From: Piromyces finnis
Lineage: Eukaryota; Neocallimastigomycota; Neocallimastigomycetes; Neocallimastigales; Neocallimastigaceae
Direction: 5' to 3'
Length of the DNA: 64,000 nt
NCBI GenBank assembly: GCA_002104945.1
Contig: MCFH01000025.1
Location: forward strand, 124,001 to 188,000
This document shows, piece by piece, positions 13,422 through 25,415 of the stretch (positions are counted from its first letter, which is position 1; each line of letters starts with the position of its first letter). The notes beneath the pieces were generated by a model that was given only the letters and a program-made list of their open reading frames with translations, made no database searches and had not been told where the DNA came from. A program made the translations under genes and the position numbers.

Positions 13422-13813
13422 TCGCTCAGTACCATGAGCTTAGTCCTAATAATTTTCCCTTAAAGACTAACCAAGCATCCATTGCGCAATGCTTGGATTT
13501 AATTCTTTCTACTCTCTCAGTACCATGAGCATGAGTAGACCCCCTTGATAAACTCCATTATTAAATAAATGAAGGCACGTTCCTAAGAGGGCACCAAGCA
13601 TCCATTGCGCAATACTTGGATTTAATTCTTTCTACTCTCTCAGTACCATGAGCATGAGTAGACCCCCTTGAGAAACTACATTTATTAAATAAATGAAGGC
13701 ACGTTCCCAAGAGGGAATATGTCCCAAGAGGGTAACTGTAAAGCTGTTAGCATGAGTAGACCCCCTTGAGAAACTACATTTATTAAATAAATGAAGGCAC
13801 GTTCCCAAGAGGG
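13422..13813 (-). repeat. 5' monomer repeats of LINE B (about 123 bp unit)
   Basis: At least three units with GAGTAG landmarks at 13533-13538, 13656-13661 and 13754-13759. Periods are 123 bp and then 98 bp, so the outermost unit is a shortened variant. Sequence and hairpins match the monomers at 7766-8010 with scattered substitutions. The array ends at 13813, exactly where the 13-bp target-site duplication begins. It is inferred to be the element's 5' regulatory region. Confidence 0.75.
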
Positions 13814-13826
13814 AAATACATTTATA
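13814..13826. repeat. right target-site duplication of the composite LINE insertion
   Basis: AAATACATTTATA, identical to 2158-2170. It begins at the first base after the last monomer homology of element B (GAGGG). Confidence 0.8.
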
Positions 13827-14358
13827 TACAAAAAATTAAACATTAACAATAAAATTAACAATGAAATACACATTCAGGAAAAAAAAAAAAAAAGAATAAT
13901 TGGTTTATATTTGTTTTTTTTTTGTTTTTTTTTTGTTTTTTTGGGAAAATATATAAAGATTTTTATTAAGAAAAATGAATATAATAAAAAAAAATATACA
14001 TATAAATGATTTGAATAAAGAAAAAAAAAAAAGGATTTCCCTTTTCTTTCTATTTACATTCTTGTTTATATATATAGATTGATGTTATTTTTATATTAAT
14101 GATTTCAAAATATTATAATTATAATTATAACGATTTATATAAAATAAACTGTTTATTAATAAAATATTATAATTTTTTTTTTCTTATTTAATAAATTGCA
14201 TAAAACGGGAAAGTAGCAAATGAAAAAAAAATACTATGCTGATATATATATAGTTTTAATAAAGATAAAAAAAAACTATTTATAATAGTGTATTATAATG
14301 AAAAGTATTGATTTTAAATTTTACTAAATCCAATGATTTATGAAAAATAAGAAATAAT
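13827..14358. other. AT-rich intergenic region
   Basis: A/T homopolymers only. This holds the 3' flank of the SR-protein gene. No gene is seen. Confidence 0.5.
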
Positions 14359-16232
14359 TTAATCAGCCTTTTCTGGGGATCTAGATGGTTGACGATCATC
14401 ACCATCACGTGGAGAGTTAATTGGTCTTTCTGGTGACTTAGAAACAGATGGTGAACGGCTACGAGAACGAGAGCGAGAGCGGGTTGGAGAACGAGAACGA
14501 GATTGAGAACGGTTATCATTACGGTTGTTCTTATCATTGTAATTTTGAGATGGAGAACGAGATCTAGATTGGTCTCTAATAGAGTTGGATCTGGATCTGG
14601 ATCTAGATCTGGATCTGGTTCTGGATCTAGTTCTAGATCTAAAAGATCTGGATCTGGATCTAGTTCTAGATCTGGATCTTCTAGAGGATCTATCAGATCT
14701 TCTTGGTGAGTATCTTCTGTCTCTGGAGTAACTTCTCTTTCTAGATCTAGTTCTAGATCTAGATCTACTTCTACTATATCTACGACTGTTGTAACGTCTT
14801 GAACCCTATATTTTAAATATTATTCATTTAATTAATAAAATACATCGATAAAATATTATTAATAATAATTAGAAAGATTATTTAAGCATACATCTCTTAA
14901 GGTAATCTTTTGACCCTTTAATTCATAACCATCAAGTTTATGAAGAGCTTCTTTAACATCATCGTATGAAGAGAATTCAACAATACTATAAATAACAAGA
15001 ATAATAATTAATAAAAAATAATTACTCTATGTTTCATAATTTAAAAAAACAAAAAGAAAAATAAATGAATGTATTCCTTAAATACATACCCTTCTCCTTC
15101 ACGTCTTTTGTGAGCATCAGCAAAAGTAACTTGACCAGCTCTTCTAAAGAAGTCTTTTAAATCCTACATACGAAAAAAAAATTATTAATCTATTACATAT
15201 TTTTAATTTTATAATTACTTTAATACTTACTTGCCAGCTAACACTTTGAGCAATGTTTTCAACATAAATTCTATTATCAGTTCTTTGTGGTGCATTGTTG
15301 TTACGTCTATTAATTAAATAGTAAAAAGAATTACTACTTTATTCACCTCTAACTTAATTTAACTTTTATATTCAATGAATTTAAAATAAAATGAATTACC
15401 TATCATAATCACCACCTCTTCTATCATTGTATCTTCCTCTTCTTCTTTCACCCTTGGCAATTTCAACAATAATTCTTTAATTTTTTACAATAAAAATTAA
15501 ATTTTTTAGTTATGCTTTTTATACCTATTTAATTTTTTTAATATTTCCAAAACAATCATCTTTAACATATATACCTATGACCAAAGAATTCTCTATCGTT
15601 GCTTTCTTTTACGGCATCTTCAGCATCACGATAATCTTTAAATTCCTAGAAGAGAGAATATTTAATTACTAAGGACGTTCTCATTTCTTGAATTATTTTT
15701 TTTATTAATTAAAACATTTTAGCACTAAAACCACTAAAACCACTAAACCACAACCATTTTTAAACCATTATAATTCTTTTTGTAACAAAAATAAGTAGTT
15801 TGTTTCTATCTAAGTAGTTTTATTTAGGAAAAACAGTAATAGAAAACAGAAAAGAAGAATAACCAAATAAATTAACTAACCACAAAGCCAAAACCTATAT
15901 TAATTTTAATTATTTAACACAATAAAAAGTTATTATATTGAAAATATTTTATTATTATAATTAGTTTAAAATATAACAATCAAGATAATTAATAATAAAA
16001 TTAATAATTACCATTCTTTAAATTGATTTCTCTAATATCTCCATATTCTTTGAAAAACTATTTGTTTTATATTTATAAATAAAAATGTTTTTAATTTAGT
16101 AAATATGATAATCTATTTAAATTATTACATATAATAAAATGCTTGTTTATAAAATATCTAAAATACCTTTTCAACATCTCTCTTTTCAGCTCTACTAGAG
16201 AGACGACCAATATAAATTCTTGATCCGGACAT
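14359..16232 (-). CDS. SRSF1-type serine/arginine-rich splicing factor
   Basis: Nuclear RNA-binding splicing regulator. Nine exons: 16232-16167, 16057-16012, 15894-15881, 15645-15575, 15474-15400, 15306-15231, 15163-15090, 14985-14892 and 14805-14359, total 963 nt, 320 residues. Residues 5-72 form RRM1, with RIYIGRL as RNP2 and NGFGFVEF as RNP1. A Gly/Arg linker follows. Residues 100-170 form RRM2 with the heptapeptide SWQDLKD, the diagnostic signature of the pseudo-RRM of the SRSF1/4/5/6 group. From about 173 the protein is an RS domain of SR/RS dipeptides, normally phosphorylated by SRPK and CLK kinases. The start MSGSR fits the family because RNP2 follows immediately. The third exon is only 14 nt and encodes the RNP1 core. 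Family assignment is strong; which paralogue it is cannot be told. Confidence 0.93.
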
Positions 16233-18311
16233 CTACACAATATAAAGATATATTAGTAAGATTTTGAATAGATCATTTTTTAAATTATTACTAAAATAAA
16301 TATACATATTTCTCTTCATTGTAGTATTAATTCATATATTCATTTATATATTAAATCATAATAAATATATTTAGACTTTTATATCTATATTGATTTAATT
16401 TATTATTAATGATTAAAATGTTTGTTTACTTTTTCTTAATCTAATACTTTAATATATATGAAAGCTTAAACTTATTTTTACTATATTATTATTTTCTCCA
16501 TTTTTTGTTTATTAAATTAATTATATGATCTCTCGTCATTTTCTTTCTTTCTTTTGTTTTTTTTTTTTTTTTTGTATTATTATTTATTCTTATTTTAATA
16601 TTATATTTTATTTGAATCTTTATTTTTCAATATATAATCTAATTGATACTTTTAATTATTTATTTCCAATTCTTATTATTTACAATAATTATTATTTATC
16701 TAGTTTCAAAAATAAATATGATCTTATTTATACGCGTCATTCATTGTTACTTTTTATATTTTTTAAAACTATTATAAATGCTTTTTTTTTTTTTTTCAAT
16801 ATTTTTTTTATTATTATTACTATTATTTTAAAAATGCAAATTATATTAATTTTCTTATGAATATATAATAATAAAGATATATACTTCTTTTTCTTTTAAG
16901 AGTAATATTTAATATTATTTTTTATTATTTTTAAAAATCTTTTCTTTTTTTTTTACAACAATTTTTACTTTAAATAATAAAAAACAAATATTAATAATGT
17001 TTTTATAATAATTTAAAAATAAAAAAAAAAAAAAAGATAAAAGAGAAAAAAGTACTATTATAAATATCATTTACCAACTATTGAATTTATTTATCTAATA
17101 TTTTATTTATACATTAATTATTATTAATTAAGTTGATTGAATAATTAATTTATCTATTTATTCATTTACTTTTTATATTCAAAAAAATTCCCAAAAAAAT
17201 TATTTGAATAGGACAATTATTATTAAATAAAGTTTTTTATGACTTTATCATTTATATATATTAAAATTAATTATAATATATAATAATTTTTTTTTAATTG
17301 TTATTATAATACATACATCATTACATAATATTGATATATGATACATTAATGTATACATTTAAGCAATCATCCACATAATTAACTCCGAAAATGCATAAGG
17401 GTTAAATTAAATAATTTAAAAAAAAAAAATTATAAAATGCTTTTCAAGTATAATATAATTAGGGAACATAGTATTGTAATAAATAGTAAATATTAGCAAT
17501 AGGTTATTTAAAAATTACTTTTTAATTTTTATTTTAACTTTTTATTTTTTAAAAATAACCATATTTATATAAAAATTGGAATCATAACAACAAATGATAA
17601 AGTAAGGAAAACTATTTAAATGAAATGATAATTTTTGCTAAAATTTAGATAGAAAATTAAAATTCATTAAGGAAACATTGTTTTTAAAGAATTATTATAT
17701 TAAAATTATTTATTACTTTTAAAATTGTATTATATGTATTATATAGTTTAAAATAATAAATGAAAATTACTGTTATAATTTAAATTGATAATTATTAACT
17801 ATTTTATAATTTATCTACTAATCCTACCAAATAAAAACTTTATATTTAATAACCTTTTTTTTTTTTAAATATAATTTTAAATTTTAACCTACAAAAATTT
17901 TTAAAATTTTAAAATTTATAATAGAATTAAAGTTTATTAATATTATCAAAATTTTAAAATTAATAAGAAGGTTCGTTTATAAAAAAGAAAAGGAAAAAAA
18001 ATTTGAATCTATAATTAATGTTATATCTGTAATATATTTAATTAAAGCTTGTAGTATATTGAATAGGGAAAATAAATAGTGATATTTTGTGAATAACAGA
18101 AATAAATAAGTAATAAATAATAAAAAAAAAAAACAAATTTAATTATTTTATTTTTAATAATAATTATTATTATTAAATGATATTCTCTCTTTTTTTTTTT
18201 AATAATGAACATATATTATATATATTTTATATATGCTGAATTGACTATGCATACAGAATAATTATTTCATTATTATTACATTATATATTATATATATTTT
18301 TGTAATTAAAG
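16233..18311. other. divergent intergenic region between SR-protein and SCAR genes
   Basis: About 2.1 kb of AT-rich DNA lies between two divergently transcribed genes, so both promoters must be here. T-rich open stretches near 16525-16860 are homopolymer artefacts. I see no defined promoter motif. Confidence 0.5.
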
Positions 18312-18771
18312 ATGCCTTTAACGAAAAGAATTGTAGAGGTTCCAATACCATGTTCTACAAGAGCAGATTTGACTGTAGAAAATCTTATTTCAGCTCAAAC
18401 AACACAGGAACAATCTTTTAAGAAAGTTAGTGACATATACAAAAAAAAATGCAACCTTTTAATTAATAAATGATAATAAAATATAATTTATATATTAACC
18501 ATAATTAATACTATTGGTATTTATGTTGTAAAAATATACAAATTAGATGAATCTAATTCAATTAACACAATTACTTGGTCAATTAAGTCAGATATCTCAA
18601 TATGCTAATGAATTATTTAGTGGTTAATATATACTTTTTTTTTTCTTTCATTTTTTATATTATAACAAAAGATAAATAAAAACAATATAATAAAATTGAT
18701 GAATATATACAAATAAATATTTTCAATCAAGGATATTAAAAATTCAATTATAAACTACATAAATTTATTAA

Positions 18772-18807
<36 letters not shown>

Positions 18808-19579
18808 ATGCATAATTTTCTTTTGAATTGATAATGAAAATATAAAAGGTTTAATTAAACAAGCAAATGAGACTTCCGAAAGAATTAATAATATAAAAGC
18901 AAGAATAAACAACATTAATTCTAATATTGTACAAGTAGAAACAAAGATGAGCATGATGAAAGTATCTAATATTCCAAATCCAGAATGTATGAAATCGTTT
19001 TTTAAATATAATATATTTATATGTATATGAATATTATTTATTAATAATGATATTATTAAATAATATTATAGTGATCGAGTATAAACCACATGAATCTGTA
19101 GAAGAAAATATATTCACTAAACAATCCCAATCATTTGCTATAAATGAAGCTTATCAAAAATGTAAAGATATACCAAACTTTGCAGAAATTGACCTTTTAA
19201 GAACAGATGGATATAAATGTGCAAAAGTAATATTATAATTATGATAACATAAAATACTAAAAATAATAGAGATAATATATATATAGAAAAAATGAACTAT
19301 TTAATAGAAAAATATTTATTCAAAATGTTAAATTATTAACAAAATATACATTATTTTTTTAATATTTTTTTTTTTTTTTTTTTTTTACCTTTAATTATAT
19401 AATAATTTCTAGCTATATTCAGATCCAGAAATATTCTTTGAGGAATATAAGGATGTTGTGAAAAAGGATATTGATGCAAAGCAAAAGAAAAAAGAAGAAA
19501 GAAAGAAAGATAAAGTAATTAAAATAATAAAAATTTTTTTTATTGTATATAATCTATTATAAAATTTATAAAATAATAA

Positions 19580-19623
<44 letters not shown>

Positions 19624-20674
19624 ATAATAATAATATACATATATATTGTACTTAGGTTAAGGTTAAGAAAGAGAAAAAGATTAGAGAATTATCCAAGAAA
19701 CAATATAATTCTGATGGTGAAGTAATTAATCAAAGATTAGATCGTGAAAGATCGAGTGAATATCGTAAAAGTAAACTTTCACAACCAGATACAAATATTA
19801 CCGAAAAAATTACACCTATGGATACTAATAGTATGATGGCATCACCAATTACTATGTCAACAAATTCTGCGGTTCCACCACCACCACCACCATCTATTCC
19901 ATCTATTCCAGCATTACCAACTATGCCACAACCACCGCTACAATTACAAAGTATTGGTCAAATACCACCACCTTATCCATCTATTGGATTATCAACAGTT
20001 CCTTCTGTGCCAATGCCAATGCCAATGCCTGTTCCTGTTAGTGCCAATGTTCCACCACCACCACCACCTCCAGCTGTTGTATCTACTAATATTCCACCAC
20101 CACCACCACCAGCTCCATCTGGTGGTCTTCCGGCTATTAATAATAATGCACTTCAAAATGTACAACTTAAGTCTGCAACCCCTGTTCCTGCTCAAACAAA
20201 TACAAGAGATGATCTATTAAGTAATATTAAGATGGGAGGAGTATGCATCATTTTTTTCACTATTATCATTATATAGATTATCTTTATGCTAATAATTTTA
20301 TATTAATTTATATATATATGCTCAAAGAATTTATTCATAACATTGTTAATATTAATATATACTAATACATTAATATATATATATTTTTTAATTTAGTTTA
20401 AACTCAGAAAGGTTGAAATTAATGAAAAGAGAAAACCAAATGATGATTTGGAAGGAAGAAACGACGTTGCTGCTTTGTTAATAAGAAGAGTTGCTTTAGA
20501 AGATAGTGATAGTGAATCAGAAGGTAAATATATATAATTTTTTTATAAAAGAAATAATAGTAAATATATGTTAATGCCTCTCTTTCTTTTTTCATTTAAT
20601 TTCATTTTTTTTTTTTTTTTTTTAATTTTTTAACAGAATCCGAAGATACTGACTCTGATGATGATTGGGATTAA
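18312..20674 (+). CDS. SCAR/WAVE Arp2/3 activator (WASF family)
   Basis: Subunit of the WAVE regulatory complex that activates the Arp2/3 complex downstream of Rac. Eight exons: 18312-18425, 18547-18622, 18849-18986, 19072-19226, 19413-19514, 19656-20240, 20397-20523 and 20637-20674, total 1,335 nt, 444 residues. Residues 1-175 are the SCAR homology domain: MPLTKRIVE, then QLSQISQYANELF, then RTDGYKCAKLYSDPEIFFEE. A Lys-rich basic segment follows at about 180-215. Poly-proline tracts at about 265-365 are expected profilin/SH3 ligands. The WH2 motif (DDLLSNIKMGG then FKLRKV) spans intron 6. The central helix is NDVAALLIRRVALED and the acidic tail ends in DDDWD with the conserved Trp. Nothing essential is missing. 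It is convergent with the RhoGEF gene, 600 bp away, and 6.8 kb from CYRI. Confidence 0.96.
19572..19635 (+). repeat. (CTA)n microsatellite inside SCAR intron 5
   Basis: About 16 CTA/ACT triplets flanked by AAT triplets fill most of the 141-base intron at 19515-19655, ending about 20 bases before the CTTAG acceptor. Any length change is confined to the intron. Confidence 0.8.
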
Positions 20675-21273
20675 ACCATTTAAAAAAATAATATTTATTT
20701 AGTATATTATATGATAGATATAATATATATTTATTATAATAATAATTAATAATAAAACAAAAAACAAAACAAAACAATATATAACATATTTTTTTTTAAT
20801 CAAAACATAATATATGTATATATTAATATAAATAAAAAATATTAAATATAAAATTAAATATTTTGTTTTAAATTGATAAGGAAAATGATAATAAAATTAT
20901 CGAATGAATTTAATAACAATAATAATTTTCAAATTAAAAAAACGTAGCTACGACATAAAGTAAAAAAAAGTATTATTAATAATATTATTTTTTATTTTTT
21001 TTATTTTTATACGATTTATTGCTTATTAAATTATTATAATAAAGTATTACAATTATAATAATTAATAATATTATTTATATAAAAGAAAAACTAAAACTAA
21101 AAAAAAAAAAAAAAAAACGACTATATTTTAAAAAATTACTATTTCTAGATAACTTCCATTTAAAATAAATAAATAAATAATAATCATATATATTTGAAAA
21201 TAAATATTTAAAAAGGAAATAATAAGTATTATAAATATATATTTTTTTTATTAGATAAATTAAAAAGAATCAT
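20675..21273. other. convergent 3' flanks of SCAR and RhoGEF
   Basis: About 600 bases of AT-rich DNA between two convergent genes, presumably holding both polyadenylation sites. No gene is seen. Confidence 0.5.
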
Positions 21274-23657
21274 CTATGATTCAGTAGCTGTAGCAGAGTT
21301 TGGGCTTTGTTCTTCTGATTTATCATGAATATCTTTTACAACCCAATTATATTCTTCTTTTAAATATATTTCACTATTTCTATCTCTTTTCAAACTGCCA
21401 TTATTATTCATTTGGGTTTTATCAATCATTATATTTGCCTGTCCATTTCTTCTTCCACTATTTGTACTATTTTTTCTTTCATCATCAATAGAATCATTTT
21501 TTATATTTTCGCTTTCATTATCATTTTCGTTCTCCTCTTCATCTTCATCTTTGTGTTCTTTTATTGTATCGCTATTTCTAATTTCCATGCTATGATGTAA
21601 AAAATCATTTGTTTCTATAAAACTATTATCATTTGTTATGACAGAACTTGTTTCGGTGTTATCACGAACTTTAGGAGAATTAGGGTCTTCGACACTATAT
21701 TGACTATTAAATAAGTTATCATGAAGACTTAATTTTTTACTTCTTCTTCTTGGTCCTTCATTATCACTATTCATACTATTTATACTTCCGTATATATTTT
21801 GATCATTTTCGGATAAACAAGAAGTGTTAAGACTATCCTTTGATTTATATTTTTTATTTGATTTTGTTAAAGATTTTTTTTCCACAGGACTTTCTAGACT
21901 TTCTAAGCTTCCTTTTTCAAATTTAATTTTTGATTCATCGAGTAAATTCTTCATATGAGAAAGGAAACCCTTACCGTCAGGAGAAAGCTTTTCCCTTACT
22001 TTTTTTTTACTTTTAAGGGAATCTTTCTTTTTATCAGGAGATTTTAATGATTCATCTTCAGATAGACAGTCTTCCTTTTTAAAACTAGAATTAAGTTTAA
22101 ATGGACTTGTAGGTTTTATACTCAGGGAACCAAGTGATGTTTCCTCTAAATCATTTAATTTTAATAATTTTAATTCTTTTTCTTCTTCACCATTTACACT
22201 CATTATTTGATTATTAGTTGATTCATCATCACCAATAGTCATTAAATCTGATATTTCAGAATGAATATGGTAAAGTACACGCTGGAAGTCATCTATCCAT
22301 TTATCTTTTTGTTCATTATTTTCCAAATATATAGTTAATATTGAATGATCTTGTAGAGTAAGGGATATAAAATGTTGAAATTCTTTTTTATAACCATTTT
22401 TTTTTTAAAAAAAAGAATATATATAGGCATGTATATAAATTAATAATATATAATATAATTAATATAAAATTTCATATTTGAAAAAATTATATAATACATA
22501 ATTACTCTACCTGGATTACTAGTTTGACTAAGTTCACCTATTTGAATACCTGTTAATGGTATAGCTTTAATGATGGATAGTCTTGATATTCTTGTAAATT
22601 TACTAACAGATGTTTTTGTTAGTAGTAACATATCATTAAATAAATATATATAAGTAGGAAGAGGAACTTTTAATGTTTCCTTCATAGTAGAATATTGGTA
22701 TAATACAGAACCTTCAGAGACATATTTTTTCCCTTTAACTTCAATCTATTTTATATTTTTTTTAATATATATAAATGGAATATAAAAATATATTAATATA
22801 TATTTTAATAATAAATGCATATAAAGTTCTTTCTTTTATTATTATATTGTATTTTTTTTTTTTTTCACAAATATATTTATATGCATTGAATATAATTAAA
22901 GGATAATAATTATATATATAAAAAAACATCCATATACATTTTGTCTTTTAATTTGATTTTGAAGTAATTCGAATGTTTCCTTATTTTCTGAGAATTTTTT
23001 CCATCTATTTAAAATCTTTATATCATCATCAATTCTTGAAATTTCAATTTTTAATCCATCATAATCAGGATGTGTTGGCCATGTATGTTTTAATATTTCC
23101 TTTATATAATTGATAAATTGTTAAATAGGTTAAATTAGAGAGTATAATTGAATATTTTCATTGTTAATTTTAATGAAAATTTAAAAAAAAAATATAGCAA
23201 TTATTATTAAGATTATATTATATATTATATAATTTTTTTTATTTGATTAAATTATCATTATTTTTCAGCCTACTTTTAAGTATAAAATGTATCTTGGAAT
23301 TCTAGTCAATATTAGAAATAATAATCAATTAGTATTATTATATAAGATACATAAACAAAACAAAACAAAACATAACAAAACAAATAAAAATAAAATAAAA
23401 ATATTAATAAACAAGCCATAAATTTAAAAGAAAATTTTAATATATACCTTTGAACTGGAAGAATTAATAAAGATTTTAAATCATTTCTTTCTAATTTTTT
23501 TACCCCTTCTACCATTTTAATAGATTCTTCAAATGCTGGAACTTTTCTACATTTTTCAATAGTATAATATGAATTTTCATAATTATTAAAATAAGGAATA
23601 TAGGTTGAAATATATTCATGCTAATAACAAAATGAAATAAAAAGAAAAAGAGTATAA

Positions 23658-23689
<32 letters not shown>

Positions 23690-23866
23690 TAAATGTTAGA
23701 TATTAATTTTAAAACCCAATAATTTATAGTCATTTATCATTATCTATGATTATATTATTATTTTTTTAAAATGAAAAAATCAACTCACAATATTTTCAAA
23801 TAACTATATATTGCATATATATATATATATAAAATATTTATTTTAATATGTAAATGAAAGTATATT

Positions 23867-23904
<38 letters not shown>

Positions 23905-25069
23905 TTAAAGTAAATATTTATATTACCGGAGAGAGTAAAGTTTGATTACTCCATTGATCAACAATTTGCTTTAATTGTTTTAAAAATTCTTGATGTTTTA
24001 ATAAAATATCTTCTATATTACAGAAAATGCTATCAATATTTTCTTTAGCTTATTGATTTAATTTTTTTTTTCATAAAAAATTAATATAATTAATACATAT
24101 AGATAAATAATTTTGATAAAACCATCATATATATATCTATTTTCTTACTGATTCCTCCTTTCTTTGAATCATCAAATATAGCTCTTAATGGTTTCATAAA
24201 ACACTTTAATATTATTATTATATTTATATTTAAATAATAATTAAAAAAAAAAAAAGGATAAAAAAAATTAGAATGATAATTAAATGATATTTGTGTTACT
24301 AATTTATGATAAAAGTAAGAATTTAATAATAACAATATTAAATGATTGAAGTAAAAATATATATATTTACATTAACAATTTTCTCTAAATTAGAAACATA
24401 ATTAATTTCTGTTGCATATAATTCCATAACTACTTGTGTTCTTTGACTACTCATTTTTTTAATCATTTTCATCTCACTTAATTCCTTTTTTGCAATATTT
24501 GTTCTAATACATGATTGAATCCATACTATAGTTTCTTTAGTATTTCTTTTTTTTTTTTACATAAATATTCCATTAGATTTTATAATTCAAGATAGATTTG
24601 TTTCATTTTTTTTTTGATATATTTAAAAAGTTCATTGGTTTAGTTTTTGTTATATGTAATATTAAAAATATTGAAATATTTTATGATGATGATGATGAAT
24701 AATGATAATGAAATAGTAGTGTTTTTTTTTTATAAAAAAAATATTAAATAAATGGTTATTCATCATGGATATAAATGATATATATATAATATATATAATG
24801 TATATAATGTATATAAATGTTTAGTACTTGTATTTTATGTATTGATTTTGAATTTTTTGAGCTGCAAAGTATTTTTTCGCATACTTTTCTTTGTCTTCAT
24901 CAGAATTAAAAATCATTGATTTTAAGGAACGTCCATTTCTTTGAGCTTCTGGTATAATATTAAGAGAAAAATCATATTTATTTTCATCTGTCAATTTCAT
25001 ATCGTTATCCGGTGTCGGATACGATTTTGCATCTTCAAAATTTATACTACAACTATCATTAATTGACAT
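21274..25069 (-). CDS. IQ-DH-PH Rho-family guanine nucleotide exchange factor
   Basis: Predicted activator of a Rho/Rac/Cdc42 GTPase at membranes. Nine exons: 25069-24828, 24545-24371, 24203-24149, 24048-23927, 23620-23448, 23301-23274, 23099-22938, 22745-22511 and 22382-21274, total 2,301 nt, 766 residues. Residues about 72-105 carry two IQ-like motifs (AAQKIQNQYIKYK and IQSCIRTNIAKK), predicted calmodulin or light-chain sites. The DH domain (about 118-310) shows VVMELYATEINYVSNLEKIV at its start and LILPVQRIPRYILYLK, the conserved helix of Dbl-family exchange factors. The PH domain (about 320-430) has YIYLFNDMLLL and ends in the typical Trp (KWIDDFQRVLY). The remaining residues are Ser/Lys/Glu-rich and probably disordered. 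Substrate GTPase cannot be told from sequence. It lies tail-to-tail with SCAR and upstream of CYRI's 3' end. Confidence 0.93.
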
Positions 25070-25363
25070 ATCAGATATTTAATACATTTAATGAGTTAAC
25101 CTTTCTGATGTTATATATATAATATTTATTACTATTTAAATGATATTATATATATATATAAAAGTTAATATTATTAAGATAAAACAAAACAAAACAATTA
25201 TTATTTTTATTAATAATAGTAAAAAAGGAGTGTATAAATTTATTTACCAAACAATTATATATATATAATAATTAAAAAATATTATTATAAAAATAAATAT
25301 TAATTAAAAATAAAAACAATACCAATAATATAAAATAATATAAAATAATATAAAATAATATAA

Positions 25364-25415
<52 letters not shown>

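Larger units (their letters stand above)
2171..13813 (-). mobile_element. composite head-to-tail pair of LINE retrotransposons
   Basis: Read on the minus strand the order is: B 5' monomers, B open reading frame, B poly(A), A 5' monomers, A open reading frame, A poly(A). No host DNA lies between the two elements. The only direct repeat matching both sides is the 13-mer at 2158-2170 and 13814-13826, which flanks the pair and not each member. The block is visibly richer in G+C than the surrounding DNA. The arrangement suggests one target-primed integration that copied two RNAs, or one dimeric RNA. Confidence 0.8.
8012..13813 (-). mobile_element. LINE element B (upstream member)
   Basis: A non-LTR retrotransposon with 5' monomers (13813-13422), a leader (13421-12827), one long frame (12826-8288), a 3' UTR of about 240 bases and A39 (8050-8012). 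The tail abuts the 5' end of element A. The protein aligns with that of A along endonuclease, reverse transcriptase, zinc motif and C-terminal tail, but is longer because of Gln/Ser/Asn-rich linkers. Confidence 0.85.

Noticed and set aside
7766-13813. The repeated units flanking element B as a long target-site duplication
   Set aside because: The copies differ by many substitutions and in unit number, and they precede both LINE frames at equivalent places. A clean 13-bp duplication explains the insertion better.
2264-13813. A telomeric LINE array like HeT-A/TART
   Set aside because: The orientation is head-to-tail, but unique host DNA lies on both sides with a target-site duplication, so this is an interstitial insertion.
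16525-16860. 111-residue Phe/Ile/Tyr-rich frame upstream of SCAR
   Set aside because: Driven by T homopolymers; no domain, no splice partners.
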